A stretch of 64,000 nucleotides of DNA from Thiopseudomonas acetoxidans. GTDB lineage: Bacteria > Pseudomonadota > Gammaproteobacteria > Pseudomonadales > Pseudomonadaceae. The notes below the pieces were generated by a model. That model was not told the origin of the DNA, made no database searches, and saw only the letters and a program-made list of their open reading frames with translations. A program made the translations under genes and the position numbers. The stretch spans positions 1 through 64,000 of the forward strand of contig NZ_JAUCDY010000009.1 of assembly GCF_030362935.1 (NCBI RefSeq), written 5' to 3'. Position 1 is the stretch's first letter; every line of letters starts with the position of its first letter. Shown in pieces: positions 8,210 through 17,061 of the stretch.

Positions 8210-10123
8210 TTACAGATTAGGCGTCCAAGTTGCACCTAGCAGTACGGTAAAACGGTCTTCACGATAGCCGTAGTTTTTTCCGTCATAGCTATATAAAGCA
8301 CGGGAATATTTTTTATCAAAGATATTGGCTAAACGCAGATCAAGACCTAAATCCTGCGTTGCTTGCCAGCTGCCGCGTAGATCCATGGTGCCAAAGCCTG
8401 CAATCTCTTGCTTATTATTTACATCATTAAAGCTGCTGCTAGCCATGCGCCATGTACCGCCTACACCAAAAGCACCTAACTGCTTGTCTAAGTCGTAGCT
8501 TAAAGTGCGTTTGGCTATACGTGGATTTTGATGTCCAGATTCCTGGTCACGCGAATCAACAAAACTGAGGTTTAAAGCACCATTCGCACCGAAGATCTCA
8601 TGCTGTAAGGATGTTTCAAGACCGTTGATGCGCGCCTTATCCACGTTCTCCATCCCGCCAACCCACGTCACTGGGTCGCTCACATATACAATCATATCTC
8701 GAATTTCTGTATGATAGAGCGATGTTTCTAGGGAGATTCCATCCGTCAATTGGCTGCGCCACTGCAATTCATAACTCTTAGATTTTTCAGCCTTTAAATT
8801 TGGGTTAGCCCCCCAACTCGCAGGACCGTAAGAGTCACTTAGCGAACCCGCCCTGAACCCTTCCGAATACGATAAACTAAGTTCATTAGCTTGCCCTACC
8901 GGTAATATAAACGCTGCATTCCACGTATTTCTATTACCAAACTGTTGGTTTTTATCGTGGCGTAAACCCAGCTCTGTACCGAACACATCACCCTTGTAAC
9001 TATGCTGAATAAAAGCCGCTTGGTTCCAGCGACTATCTTCCTCATAAGTGGTGTTTTTATCTGTACGTACTTTCTCATTTAAGTAATCAACGCCAGCGCG
9101 TAAAGTATGCTGTTCATGGAGTCGTAGTGTATTTAGCCAAACTGCAGAATCACGATATGAATTAATATCGCGCAACAGTGAGGGCGATGACAGTTTATTG
9201 TACATACTTAACTTATCCTCACTGTGCCCTAACTCTAAGCGACTTGACCACTTTTCTGTTGCTTGAAACTCAAGAAAGGTAGACGCAGAGCTGGCAGTAA
9301 ACTCAGTGTACTCTTGCGTACCAACTGCTATCGGCCAGCCACTCCCGGCAGGATTATCTGCTTCTGTTTTCCCACGCTGGTCCAGTGCATTAACACCTAC
9401 TCTAAATTGCTCATTAAATGCATGGGAGAAACTAAGGCTCACTGACTTATTGCGATACGCATCGCGATCAGCGTCTGAATCAAAGGATTTATTTGTCCGA
9501 TCAAATCCCTTCCTTTCATCCAAATTAGCACTGAGGTTAAAGCGAGTATCTTGGTTACCGCCTGAAACACCCGCACTACGCTCCCAAACACCCTTATTAC
9601 CTGCAGCAGCTCGCACACGCCCCTGTATCCCTTCACTTGAGCCACGGCGAGTAAAAATCTGAATCACACCACCTATTGCATCAGAACCATACATAGCTGA
9701 GCGAGCACCACGCAGAACTTCTATACGCTCAATTTGATCGATGTTTAAATGTTCTAACGCACCATTAGCGCCACCCGCAGTGACAGAACCGACACGCACG
9801 CCATCTACTAGAACAATGCTACGTGCTGTACTAGTGCCACGAATAAATACACCAGTCTGACTACCACGACCACCAGACTGCTGAATCTGTACTCCCGGCA
9901 CGCGGCTCAACAAATCTGCCACGTTAACCGGCTGCAGACGATCAATATCTTCGCGGGTAAATACCGTTACTGCAGCCGTGGAGTCTTTACGAGACTCGAC
10001 GGTGCGGTTAGCGGTAATGACTGTGCTGGATAGTTTTAAAGCATCTTCATTATTATCTGCAATTGCGTACAGACTCGATACAGGCAGCAACGCAACGGCA
10101 AGCGCTAGGCGGGACAGTTTCAT
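8210..10123 (-). CDS. btuB: TonB-dependent vitamin B12 receptor BtuB
   Basis: Outer-membrane receptor that takes up cobalamin with energy from TonB. The 637-residue protein has a signal peptide (residues 1 to about 22), a TonB-box-like STVITANR near residue 33, a plug domain with DLLSRVPGVQIQQ and IDQIERIEVLRGARSAMYG, and a beta-barrel ending in the aromatic-rich strand FTVLLGATWTPNL. Plug motif ALEHLNIDQIERIEVLRG is standard for BtuB. The cobalamin riboswitch in its leader is strong independent support for the substrate. The gene is monocistronic and ends in its own terminator. Confidence 0.93.
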   Translation of the reverse strand: MKLSRLALAVALLPVSSLYAIADNNEDALKLSSTVITANRTVESRKDSTAAVTVFTREDIDRLQPVNVADLLSRVPGVQIQQSGGRGSQTGVFIRGTSTARSIVLVDGVRVGSVTAGGANGALEHLNIDQIERIEVLRGARSAMYGSDAIGGVIQIFTRRGSSEGIQGRVRAAAGNKGVWERSAGVSGGNQDTRFNLSANLDERKGFDRTNKSFDSDADRDAYRNKSVSLSFSHAFNEQFRVGVNALDQRGKTEADNPAGSGWPIAVGTQEYTEFTASSASTFLEFQATEKWSSRLELGHSEDKLSMYNKLSSPSLLRDINSYRDSAVWLNTLRLHEQHTLRAGVDYLNEKVRTDKNTTYEEDSRWNQAAFIQHSYKGDVFGTELGLRHDKNQQFGNRNTWNAAFILPVGQANELSLSYSEGFRAGSLSDSYGPASWGANPNLKAEKSKSYELQWRSQLTDGISLETSLYHTEIRDMIVYVSDPVTWVGGMENVDKARINGLETSLQHEIFGANGALNLSFVDSRDQESGHQNPRIAKRTLSYDLDKQLGAFGVGGTWRMASSSFNDVNNKQEIAGFGTMDLRGSWQATQDLGLDLRLANIFDKKYSRALYSYDGKNYGYREDRFTVLLGATWTPNL

Positions 10124-10230
10124 TTCAGTGGATTCCTCAAAAGTTTTTTTGAGGAGGGCAGGAGCAAGTGCGGGAATAGGGAAAGACAGACTGCACTTGA
10201 CGGTGCAGCCCTCCGCAACACCAGTTCAAA

Positions 10231-10395
10231 GCAGTAAGGCAGGTCTCCGGGCTGACGATAAACCTATGCACCTTCCCAGTGTTCACCAGTGGTTATGGCA
10301 TAAGCGTGCGTTAGAAACGCGTCGTGTACCGTTGCGGGGGCAGCGTCGTTAAACTTCCCTTTTCAGGCTGGAATTTGCCAGCCACCTTACAACAT
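10231..10395 (-). promoter_or_regulatory. Cobalamin riboswitch upstream of btuB
   Basis: On the minus strand the leader contains the B12 box (cagcccggagacctgcc), the conserved cccgcaacggta segment and gggaaggtgcata, in the order expected for a cobalamin aptamer. It ends roughly 110 bases before the btuB start. Binding of adenosylcobalamin is expected to reduce btuB expression. Outer limits are approximate. Confidence 0.92.
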
Positions 10396-10456
10396 AAAAG
10401 CCGCTGCACAATAAACGCCACAGCCAAAATAATCAAGCTGAACCTTTACCCTGTAC

Positions 10457-10545
10457 TGTAGGAGCGCATCTTATGCGCGATGAGAGCATCAGCCAACTTA
10501 AGTGCTGCCGGCAAATCCCATTCGCGCAAGAGTTGCGCTCCCACA
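10457..10545. repeat. Paired REP-like hairpins (copy 3)
   Basis: Near-identical to the unit at 6859-6947. It lies between the divergently arranged btuB leader and the next rightward gene. The following agctgtgccaa is also shared with copy 2, so similarity extends slightly past the hairpin. Confidence 0.8.
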
Positions 10546-10707
10546 AGAGCTGTGCCAACCACTAGAGCCCTCACAGATGCTTCCTGCAGGCGGTGTCTAC
10601 GGACGCTTATGGATTTTGAGAAGTTATTCTGAGGTAGATTTCTAATTAGGTTATATTGGTGGGGCGATTTTACTCGTCTTATGTACAGGATTACTCAAGG
10701 AATAATT

Positions 10708-11151
10708 ATGAAAAAAACACTGCTTATTTTATCTGTGATGGCTGGTTTATTATTTCCACCCTTGTCGCAGGCCAATCAATCCTCACAGCAGCTAGCCTCC
10801 TGTTTTACCGACTCGCTAAACGGGCGAGAAAGAAAAGAGCTCGCCAAGTGGATATTTGTCGCTATTTCTACACACAGCACGCTTGAGCCTTATGCCAATA
10901 TCTCGACTGCAGACAGGGATAGCACAGACCTGTTTACTGCCAATCTCATTACCCGGCTGATGACACAAGACTGTCCCAATCAAGTGAAATTTGCCATGAA
11001 GCAGCACGGTTCGGCAGCACTGGTTAATGCGTTCAAACTGGTGGGCGAAGTTGCCATGCAAGAGTTAATGAACGATGCCAACGTCAACCGCTCAATCAGT
11101 GGTTTTGAACGTTACTTAGATGAAGATAAGTTTAAGCAAGTCTTCCAATAA
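10708..11151 (+). CDS. Hypothetical exported protein
   Basis: I do not recognise this 147-residue protein. It begins with a clear signal peptide (MKKTLLILSVMAGLLFPP, cleavage likely after SQA), so it is probably periplasmic. The mature part is mostly helical with two cysteines (SCFTDS near residue 32 and TQDCPNQ near 92) that could pair. The start at 10708 has aagga upstream; an ATG nine codons earlier would ruin the signal peptide. The MFS efflux gene starts 11 bases after its stop, so the two are probably cotranscribed. Confidence 0.75.
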   Translation: MKKTLLILSVMAGLLFPPLSQANQSSQQLASCFTDSLNGRERKELAKWIFVAISTHSTLEPYANISTADRDSTDLFTANLITRLMTQDCPNQVKFAMKQHGSAALVNAFKLVGEVAMQELMNDANVNRSISGFERYLDEDKFKQVFQ

Positions 11152-11162
11152 CTGGTGACCGA

Positions 11163-12626
11163 ATGACCGCACCGATCACGCAAACCCCTCACGACCTCGA
11201 CTACAGCAGCGATCCCATTCGCTGGCGTATTCTGATGGTGCTGCTGATGGCGATTTTTATGTCGCTGATGAGCGTGAGCGTGATCAATGTGGCGCTGGCC
11301 TCAATTCAAGAAGGGTTAAGCGCCAGCCAGTCCGATATTCAATGGGTGCTGTCTGGTTATGCGCTGACCTTTGGCGTAGTGCTGGTTAGCGCTGGCCGCG
11401 CCGGGGATTTAATGGGTCGCGGCGGCTTTTTTATCCTGGGTGTGGCGCTGTTTACTCTGTCTTCAATTGCTGCAGGCTTAGCACCAGATGCACAGTGGTT
11501 GAATACCGCACGCTTTGTGCAGGGCGTTGGTTCAGGCTTGCTCAATCCGCAGGGCGTTGGCATGATTCAGCAGTATTTTCGCGGTTCAGAACGGGGGCGC
11601 GCATTTGGTTTTTTTGGCACCACGGTCGGAGTTTCAGTCGCTATCGGCCCCATTCTTGGCGGCATGCTGATTGAGCTTGGCGGTGCAGAGAACGGCTGGC
11701 GACTCACGTTTTTAGTTAACGTGCCCGTCGGCGTGTTGACCCTAGTGTTAGCTTTTTTGTGGTTTCCCCGCCCGTTAATACGCCAACCCAAGCTGCAACA
11801 ACAATCAGGTTTAAGCTCGCTCGATCCTATCGGTGCTTTATTGCTGGGTTTAGGTGTTTTAGCGGTGCTGTTTCCCTTTGTCGAGTCACAGCATTCCAAG
11901 TTAGTTTGGCTACTGTTGCCCGTCGGTTTACTGCTGTTTTTTCTCTGGGCACGCTGGGAGCGCTGGTACACCAAGCGCGGTTATAGCCCCATGGTGGATT
12001 TGAAAATTTTTGCCACGTCCAGCTACCGCAACGGCAGTATTATTATGGCGCTATATTTTTTGGGCATGACCAGCGTGTGGGTACTCATACCCCTGTATGT
12101 ACAGCAAGGTGTTGGTTTTTCAGCTTTTGAGGCCGGCATGGTAGGCATTCCTTCAGCGTTGTTATCCGCCTACTCAGCTAACTGGGCGGGTAAGCGCGTT
12201 AATCGTTACGGGCGCAAAATCGTTATTGGTGGTTTAAGCTTTGCGCTATTGGGCCTACTGTCCAGCGTTGCCGTTATCTTGCTGCACGAGTTTTACGGCC
12301 TAAGTATTTGGTGGCTGTTGCTATCGCTGGCTTTGTTTGGCCTCGGTCAGGGTTCAGTCATCAGCCCCAATCAAACGCTTACCTTGGCTGAAGTACCGCT
12401 GGCTTATGCCGGCAGTTCAGGTGCGATCATGCAAACCGGGCAGCGTATTGGCACTTCCGTAGGCATCGCGGTAATTACGGCAATCGTCTTTGCTGTGCGC
12501 CCTCTCAGCTCGTGGCCCATCGCAGTAAGTGTCGGTTTTGCTGCCATTATTCTAATTATTTTGCTTGCACTGGCCATGGCTTTTAAAGACTTGCGCGATC
12601 GTCGTGCAATCAGCCTGTCCTTGTAA
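11163..12626 (+). CDS. MFS efflux transporter, DHA2 (EmrB/QacA) family
   Basis: Inner-membrane drug:proton antiporter of 487 residues with about 14 hydrophobic segments. It shows the DHA2 signatures: motif A-like GRAGDLMGRGGFF near residue 80, SDIQWVLSGYALTFG near 60, and motif C-like GVSVAIGPILGGML near 160. Substrate is unknown; relatives export lipophilic cations, dyes and biocides. The gene lies 11 bases after a small exported-protein gene, with ggtgacc just before the start. No membrane-fusion (EmrA-type) gene accompanies it. Confidence 0.9.
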   Translation: MTAPITQTPHDLDYSSDPIRWRILMVLLMAIFMSLMSVSVINVALASIQEGLSASQSDIQWVLSGYALTFGVVLVSAGRAGDLMGRGGFFILGVALFTLSSIAAGLAPDAQWLNTARFVQGVGSGLLNPQGVGMIQQYFRGSERGRAFGFFGTTVGVSVAIGPILGGMLIELGGAENGWRLTFLVNVPVGVLTLVLAFLWFPRPLIRQPKLQQQSGLSSLDPIGALLLGLGVLAVLFPFVESQHSKLVWLLLPVGLLLFFLWARWERWYTKRGYSPMVDLKIFATSSYRNGSIIMALYFLGMTSVWVLIPLYVQQGVGFSAFEAGMVGIPSALLSAYSANWAGKRVNRYGRKIVIGGLSFALLGLLSSVAVILLHEFYGLSIWWLLLSLALFGLGQGSVISPNQTLTLAEVPLAYAGSSGAIMQTGQRIGTSVGIAVITAIVFAVRPLSSWPIAVSVGFAAIILIILLALAMAFKDLRDRRAISLSL

Positions 12627-12786
12627 GCAGTTCTGCGGTAACTGCCGGCTAACCACCGCGCAACTTTCTTTTGACTAATCTCAGAACCATCTACCATCAA
12701 AGTGATATACTTACAATCATTATGGGTATTGCTTGGTTTGGTCTCTTTACTAACCAGCTTTAATAAATAAAACATTAGCTTTACGC

Positions 12787-12812
12787 AGGCGCAGTAGTCA
12801 TTTACTGCGCCT
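12787..12812 (+). terminator. Inverted repeat, likely terminator of the MFS operon
   Basis: A perfect 10-bp stem (aggcgcagta / tactgcgcct) with a 6-base loop is followed by atatttt. It lies 20 bases before the next start codon, so it could also affect translation of the diguanylate cyclase mRNA. The rest of 12627-12786 holds no gene I can support. Confidence 0.65.
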
Positions 12813-12831
12813 ATATTTTGAAGAGTTAAGC

Positions 12832-14694
12832 ATGCTATCCAACAAGCCTGCACACCATCGCATTTGGACACGCTTAGATTTAGCTTGGCTAATTTTCTTA
12901 GGCCTTTTGGCTGCATACTGGTTGCGCCTAGACTTCTCCCACCAAAACCAACTGGCGCAAGCGCAGGTACAAGCACAGTTACGCGCCAGCCAAGCAGCAC
13001 ATGCATTAAGTATGCAGGTGCGTTCACAGTTGCTCGGCATTAATTTTATACTTGAGCACCTCATTGAGCATTGGCAAGACCATGACGAAGCCGTATTTCG
13101 TAAGCTGGTCGGGCTTGCACAGCAGGGTATTTTCAAAGGCTCGTTGGATGTCATTATCGTAACTGACGCTGAAGGTAAGGTGCTGTTTAACAGCCATACG
13201 CAATCTGACCAACCAGTTTCTGAGCTATCGGTTGCGAAACGCGATTATTTTCAACAGCTAGCACAACGAAACGAGCCCAGCTTTTTAATCAGCCGTCCTG
13301 TGCGCAACGTACTGACGAATCAATGGACGGTGCAGTTTAGTCATAACATGCTGATTGACGGTCAGTTTGCCGGAATAATTCTCGCTTCTGTGCCCGCTGA
13401 GCACCTTGCTGAAGCCTTTAGGCAGGTATACCCAGCTCATGAAGATGTTGTGCTGCTGGTGCTAAATGACGGTCAATATCTTGCTCGTACCCATGCCTTG
13501 GAAGAGTCCTTAGACAAAAAAGTCCCAGCCGAACGTGAGTTTCTTCATCGACCCGACCTGCAGAGCGGTCACTATAACGCTGTAGCTCCTATTGATGGAG
13601 TAGAGCGGATTTATGCGTGGCACCGTATACCTGATTTTCCTGCTGTCATTAGCTTGGGTTTAGGTAGAGAAAAAGTGCTTTCGTCCGTACAGCTGGCAAT
13701 TAAAGCCAGCAAAACACAAAACCTATTAGCGACCATTCTGCTACTGCTTGCGGCGCTTTGGATTACACGCTTAGTGGTTATTAAAGCCAAGCAAAACCGA
13801 GCCTTACTACAAACGCAAGAACGTTTGGCGACCCTGCTAATCCGGGTTCCCTCGGGTGTTTTACTCGAAGACGAAAACAACCGTATTGTCATGGTAAACT
13901 CGACCCTGCTCTCCCTGCTTAATCTGGATGCTGAGCCCTCCAGTCTGATCGGCTTACACCACTCACAGCTGTTAACCATGCTAGGGCAAGAACAGGCAGC
14001 TTGGTTGCCTATGGCACGCAACAACCTTAAACAGCGCCAGCTGCGCGAAGTCAAAGACAGCGCAGGACGCACCTTTGAAATCGACTGGGTGCCCATTCGG
14101 CGTAATTTTCGCTCTTTAGGGCATGCATGGTTTATTCAAGACATCAGTGAGCGTAAGAAAAAAGAGCAAGAACTGGTCACTTTAGCGACCACTGACGCAC
14201 TCACGGGGCTGCATAACCGTCGTAGCTTTTTAGACATTCTGCAACAACAGCTTAAGATCAGCACACCGCACTGCCCGGGGGCGTTGTTACTGCTTGATAT
14301 TGACCATTTCAAGCGGGTCAATGACACCTACGGGCATCCCGCTGGAGATTTGGTCATCCACAATATAGCCCAGGGAATACGCGACAGCCTGCGACAAGAC
14401 GATATTACCGGCCGCTTAGGTGGAGAAGAATTTGCCGTGCTGCTACCCAAGGCAACCTTGCAGCACGCCCAGCAGCTAGCCGAAAGAATTCGTGAACACG
14501 TCGCGGCAACGCCCACCATCACGCAAACAGAAACTATCTACGTCACCATCAGTATTGGTGTAGCGCTGCTATACGGGCAGGATGAAAACAGCGTGCAAAG
14601 TCAGGCTGACCAAGCGCTGTATCAAGCAAAAAATGCTGGGCGCAATCGTGTTTGCTGTGTTGAATATGCCGCTGATGAAGTCGAGCAGGCCTAG
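12832..14694 (+). CDS. Membrane diguanylate cyclase (Cache-PAS-GGDEF)
   Basis: Makes the second messenger cyclic di-GMP from two GTP. The 620-residue protein has an N-terminal membrane helix (about 15-30), a periplasmic double-Cache sensor region (about 35-285), a second helix (about 290-310), a PAS-like domain (about 320-440) and a C-terminal GGDEF domain with the intact active motif GRLGGEEF near residue 527 and the metal-binding LLLDIDHFKRVND near 485. No EAL domain is present. A RxxD inhibitory site ahead of GGEEF is not obvious. The ligand sensed by the Cache domain cannot be told. Confidence 0.92.
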   Translation: MLSNKPAHHRIWTRLDLAWLIFLGLLAAYWLRLDFSHQNQLAQAQVQAQLRASQAAHALSMQVRSQLLGINFILEHLIEHWQDHDEAVFRKLVGLAQQGIFKGSLDVIIVTDAEGKVLFNSHTQSDQPVSELSVAKRDYFQQLAQRNEPSFLISRPVRNVLTNQWTVQFSHNMLIDGQFAGIILASVPAEHLAEAFRQVYPAHEDVVLLVLNDGQYLARTHALEESLDKKVPAEREFLHRPDLQSGHYNAVAPIDGVERIYAWHRIPDFPAVISLGLGREKVLSSVQLAIKASKTQNLLATILLLLAALWITRLVVIKAKQNRALLQTQERLATLLIRVPSGVLLEDENNRIVMVNSTLLSLLNLDAEPSSLIGLHHSQLLTMLGQEQAAWLPMARNNLKQRQLREVKDSAGRTFEIDWVPIRRNFRSLGHAWFIQDISERKKKEQELVTLATTDALTGLHNRRSFLDILQQQLKISTPHCPGALLLLDIDHFKRVNDTYGHPAGDLVIHNIAQGIRDSLRQDDITGRLGGEEFAVLLPKATLQHAQQLAERIREHVAATPTITQTETIYVTISIGVALLYGQDENSVQSQADQALYQAKNAGRNRVCCVEYAADEVEQA

Positions 14695-14810
14695 CTAAAA
14701 GCGCGCATACAGCAGAAAAAACGATTCTTGATTCTAAACAAGCTCTAAATCCCACCTGCAAGGTAGGTTAATGCCTCTAGCGACTCTACTCGTATATTAC
14801 TGGAGGCCCC

Positions 14811-15965
14811 ATGACCGATGTAACTCAACCCGACTGGGACCCACGCGCCGAGTCTGTGTTACAAAACCAACGACACGCCTATGACAAAATGCGCCAAAGA
14901 TGCCCCGTTGCTCACAGCAGCGACGGCCAATGGACACTGTTTCGCCATGCTGATGTGATGCGCGTGTTAGAAGATCACCAGAGTTTTAGCAATCAGGTTT
15001 CGCAACACATTTCTGTACCTAACGGCATGGACCCGCCCGAGCACGGCTTATACCGTGCGCTTATCGAACCTTATTTTAGCCAAGAGCGGGTCGACTGGTT
15101 TGCACCTATCTGCCAGCAAATCGCTGACGAGGTTGCACAGGCCGCTGTGCAAAAAGACGCCATTGATCTGATGCGCGCCTTTGCTTATCCCTTCGCTGCT
15201 CGAATTCAATGCGCTTTTATGGGTTGGCCACAAGAGCTGGCTGATGTCTTACTCGACTGGTTAAAGCGCAGTCAGGTCGCCACCCTTGCGCGTGACCGTA
15301 GCGCAACTGCAGCGCTGGCCAACGAGTTTGCCCGTATTATTAGCACGCAACTGGAGCAGCGCCGCCAAACGCAAGCGCCTCAAGACGCTGACATTACCAG
15401 CGAGTTGATGCATGAACAGATTAATGATCGCCCCTTAACCGAGGCAGAAATTGCCAGTATCTTACGCAATTGGACCGCCGGCGAAGTCAGCACCATTGCC
15501 GCTGCGATTGGCGTTATTGCCCACTATTTAGCCTGCAATCCAGAGCTACAAGCCGAGCTACGCCAACACCCCGACAAACTCTGGTATGCCAACGATGAAA
15601 TCCAGCGTTTGCATAACCCCTTACTAGAAAACCGCCGCCGCACCACTTGCCCGGTTGAGATCGGTGGTCGCGCTATCGCTGCAGAACAACCCATCACCCT
15701 GAACTGGGTAGCAGCCAACCGTGATCCCGAAGTGTTTGATAATCCTGAGCAGTTTTCTTGGCAGCGCGATCCCAAACAAAACCTGCTCTATGGCGCCGGC
15801 ATTCATGTGTGTCCGGGCGCACCCTTAGCGCGGATGGAGTTAGTAGTGGCAATCAGCAGCCTGCTGAAACACTGCCGTACCTTACAACTAGTACCCAACC
15901 GCTGCCCTGTATTTGCACGCTACCCAGCCAGCGGCTACAGCAAGCTGTGCTTGCGCATTCGTTAG
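14811..15965 (+). CDS. Cytochrome P450
   Basis: Soluble heme monooxygenase of 384 residues. The heme-ligand loop GAGIHVCPGAPLARME lies near residue 328, the K-helix ExxR is EIQR near 264, and the I-helix has AGEVST near 224 in place of the common AGxDT, which may alter proton delivery. Length is typical of bacterial class I P450s. The start has ggagg eight bases upstream. No ferredoxin or reductase gene is adjacent, so it must borrow redox partners. Substrate unknown. Confidence 0.9.
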   Translation: MTDVTQPDWDPRAESVLQNQRHAYDKMRQRCPVAHSSDGQWTLFRHADVMRVLEDHQSFSNQVSQHISVPNGMDPPEHGLYRALIEPYFSQERVDWFAPICQQIADEVAQAAVQKDAIDLMRAFAYPFAARIQCAFMGWPQELADVLLDWLKRSQVATLARDRSATAALANEFARIISTQLEQRRQTQAPQDADITSELMHEQINDRPLTEAEIASILRNWTAGEVSTIAAAIGVIAHYLACNPELQAELRQHPDKLWYANDEIQRLHNPLLENRRRTTCPVEIGGRAIAAEQPITLNWVAANRDPEVFDNPEQFSWQRDPKQNLLYGAGIHVCPGAPLARMELVVAISSLLKHCRTLQLVPNRCPVFARYPASGYSKLCLRIR

Positions 15966-16057
15966 CGGATAAATCTATAATTCACATTCGGAATAAGGTG
16001 CTTAATACTGTAGTCTTGCGGACAACAAATTAATTAGCCCACTAACGAAGCGAGTGC

Positions 16058-16927
16058 ATGCAGTATCTCTTTCCCTTATTGGCGGTATTCGCCTGGGCCG
16101 GCAATACCGTTATCACCAAAATGTCCGCCACCAACATCGAGCCAACTGAAATCGGTTTTTACCGCTGGTTGTTTGCTTGGCTGTTGCTGACGCCCTTTGT
16201 GTTACGTCCTACCCTGCGTAATTGGTGGCGTATTCGTCCCCACCTTGGGAAAATTTTTATCATGGGCTCGTTGGGCATGGCCATGTTCCAGAGCCTGATG
16301 TACTTTGCCGCGCAATACACCAGCGCAGCCAACATCGGCATAATCCAAGCACTCACTCCCAGCACCGCACTGGTATTGGCCGTGATAGTGCTCAAACAAC
16401 GGTTAACAACACCCGCCGTAATCGGCGCCATCACCGCCTTCATTGGTGTGTTATTGGTGGTGTCCAACGGCGAAGTGCTGCAGCTCATTAACCGAGGAGT
16501 CAATCGTGGCGACGCCTTAATGGTCGTGGCGGTACTGTCCTATGCTCTGTACAGCACGCTGCTGAAACACTGGCAAATTGGTATTTCAGCCCTGCAAATG
16601 CTGTACCTACAAATGCTTGCCGCCATTATCGTGCAGCTGCCGCTGTTTTTATCCCAACCGAAAACTGGGCTGAACCTTGATAATTTACCGCTGGTCCTCT
16701 ATGCCTGCTTAGCCGCATCAATGATTGCGCCATTGGCTTGGCTGCATGGTGTGCGGCTGATGGGGCCGAGCAGAATCGCTATCTTTTTTAACCTCATGCC
16801 CATTCTTAGCTTGTTTATCGCCGCTTTGACCTTGGGCGAACAGATTGAGGTATACCACTGGATAGGTACGGCCATCATTTTGCTAGGGGTATTTCTGGCA
16901 GAGCGCTGGAAAGACAAGACGGCTTAA
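16058..16927 (+). CDS. EamA-family (DMT) permease
   Basis: Inner-membrane transporter of the drug/metabolite superfamily, 289 residues, with ten hydrophobic segments in two EamA repeats. It opens with FPLLAVFAWAGNTVITK, the usual first helix, and contains FYRWLFAWLLL and LGEQIEVYHWIGTAIILLG in the expected places. Such proteins export amino acids or other metabolites; the substrate is not predictable. It stands alone between the P450 and the lipoprotein gene. Confidence 0.88.
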   Translation: MQYLFPLLAVFAWAGNTVITKMSATNIEPTEIGFYRWLFAWLLLTPFVLRPTLRNWWRIRPHLGKIFIMGSLGMAMFQSLMYFAAQYTSAANIGIIQALTPSTALVLAVIVLKQRLTTPAVIGAITAFIGVLLVVSNGEVLQLINRGVNRGDALMVVAVLSYALYSTLLKHWQIGISALQMLYLQMLAAIIVQLPLFLSQPKTGLNLDNLPLVLYACLAASMIAPLAWLHGVRLMGPSRIAIFFNLMPILSLFIAALTLGEQIEVYHWIGTAIILLGVFLAERWKDKTA

Positions 16928-17061
16928 GCCATTAAACGCGCCAACTGCTTTACCACAACCTATATTCATCTTTTGGTTATGGCTCAATCACACCTTAGGA
17001 CAAACACAGTATTGCTGGTTAAACTAGTGCACCTCTTCTAGACTGCACCGATTTAAAGCTC

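Noticed and set aside
12404..13027. Long minus-strand frame over the end of the MFS gene and start of the diguanylate cyclase
   Set aside because: It runs antisense through two well-supported genes, has no ribosome site and no recognisable domain.
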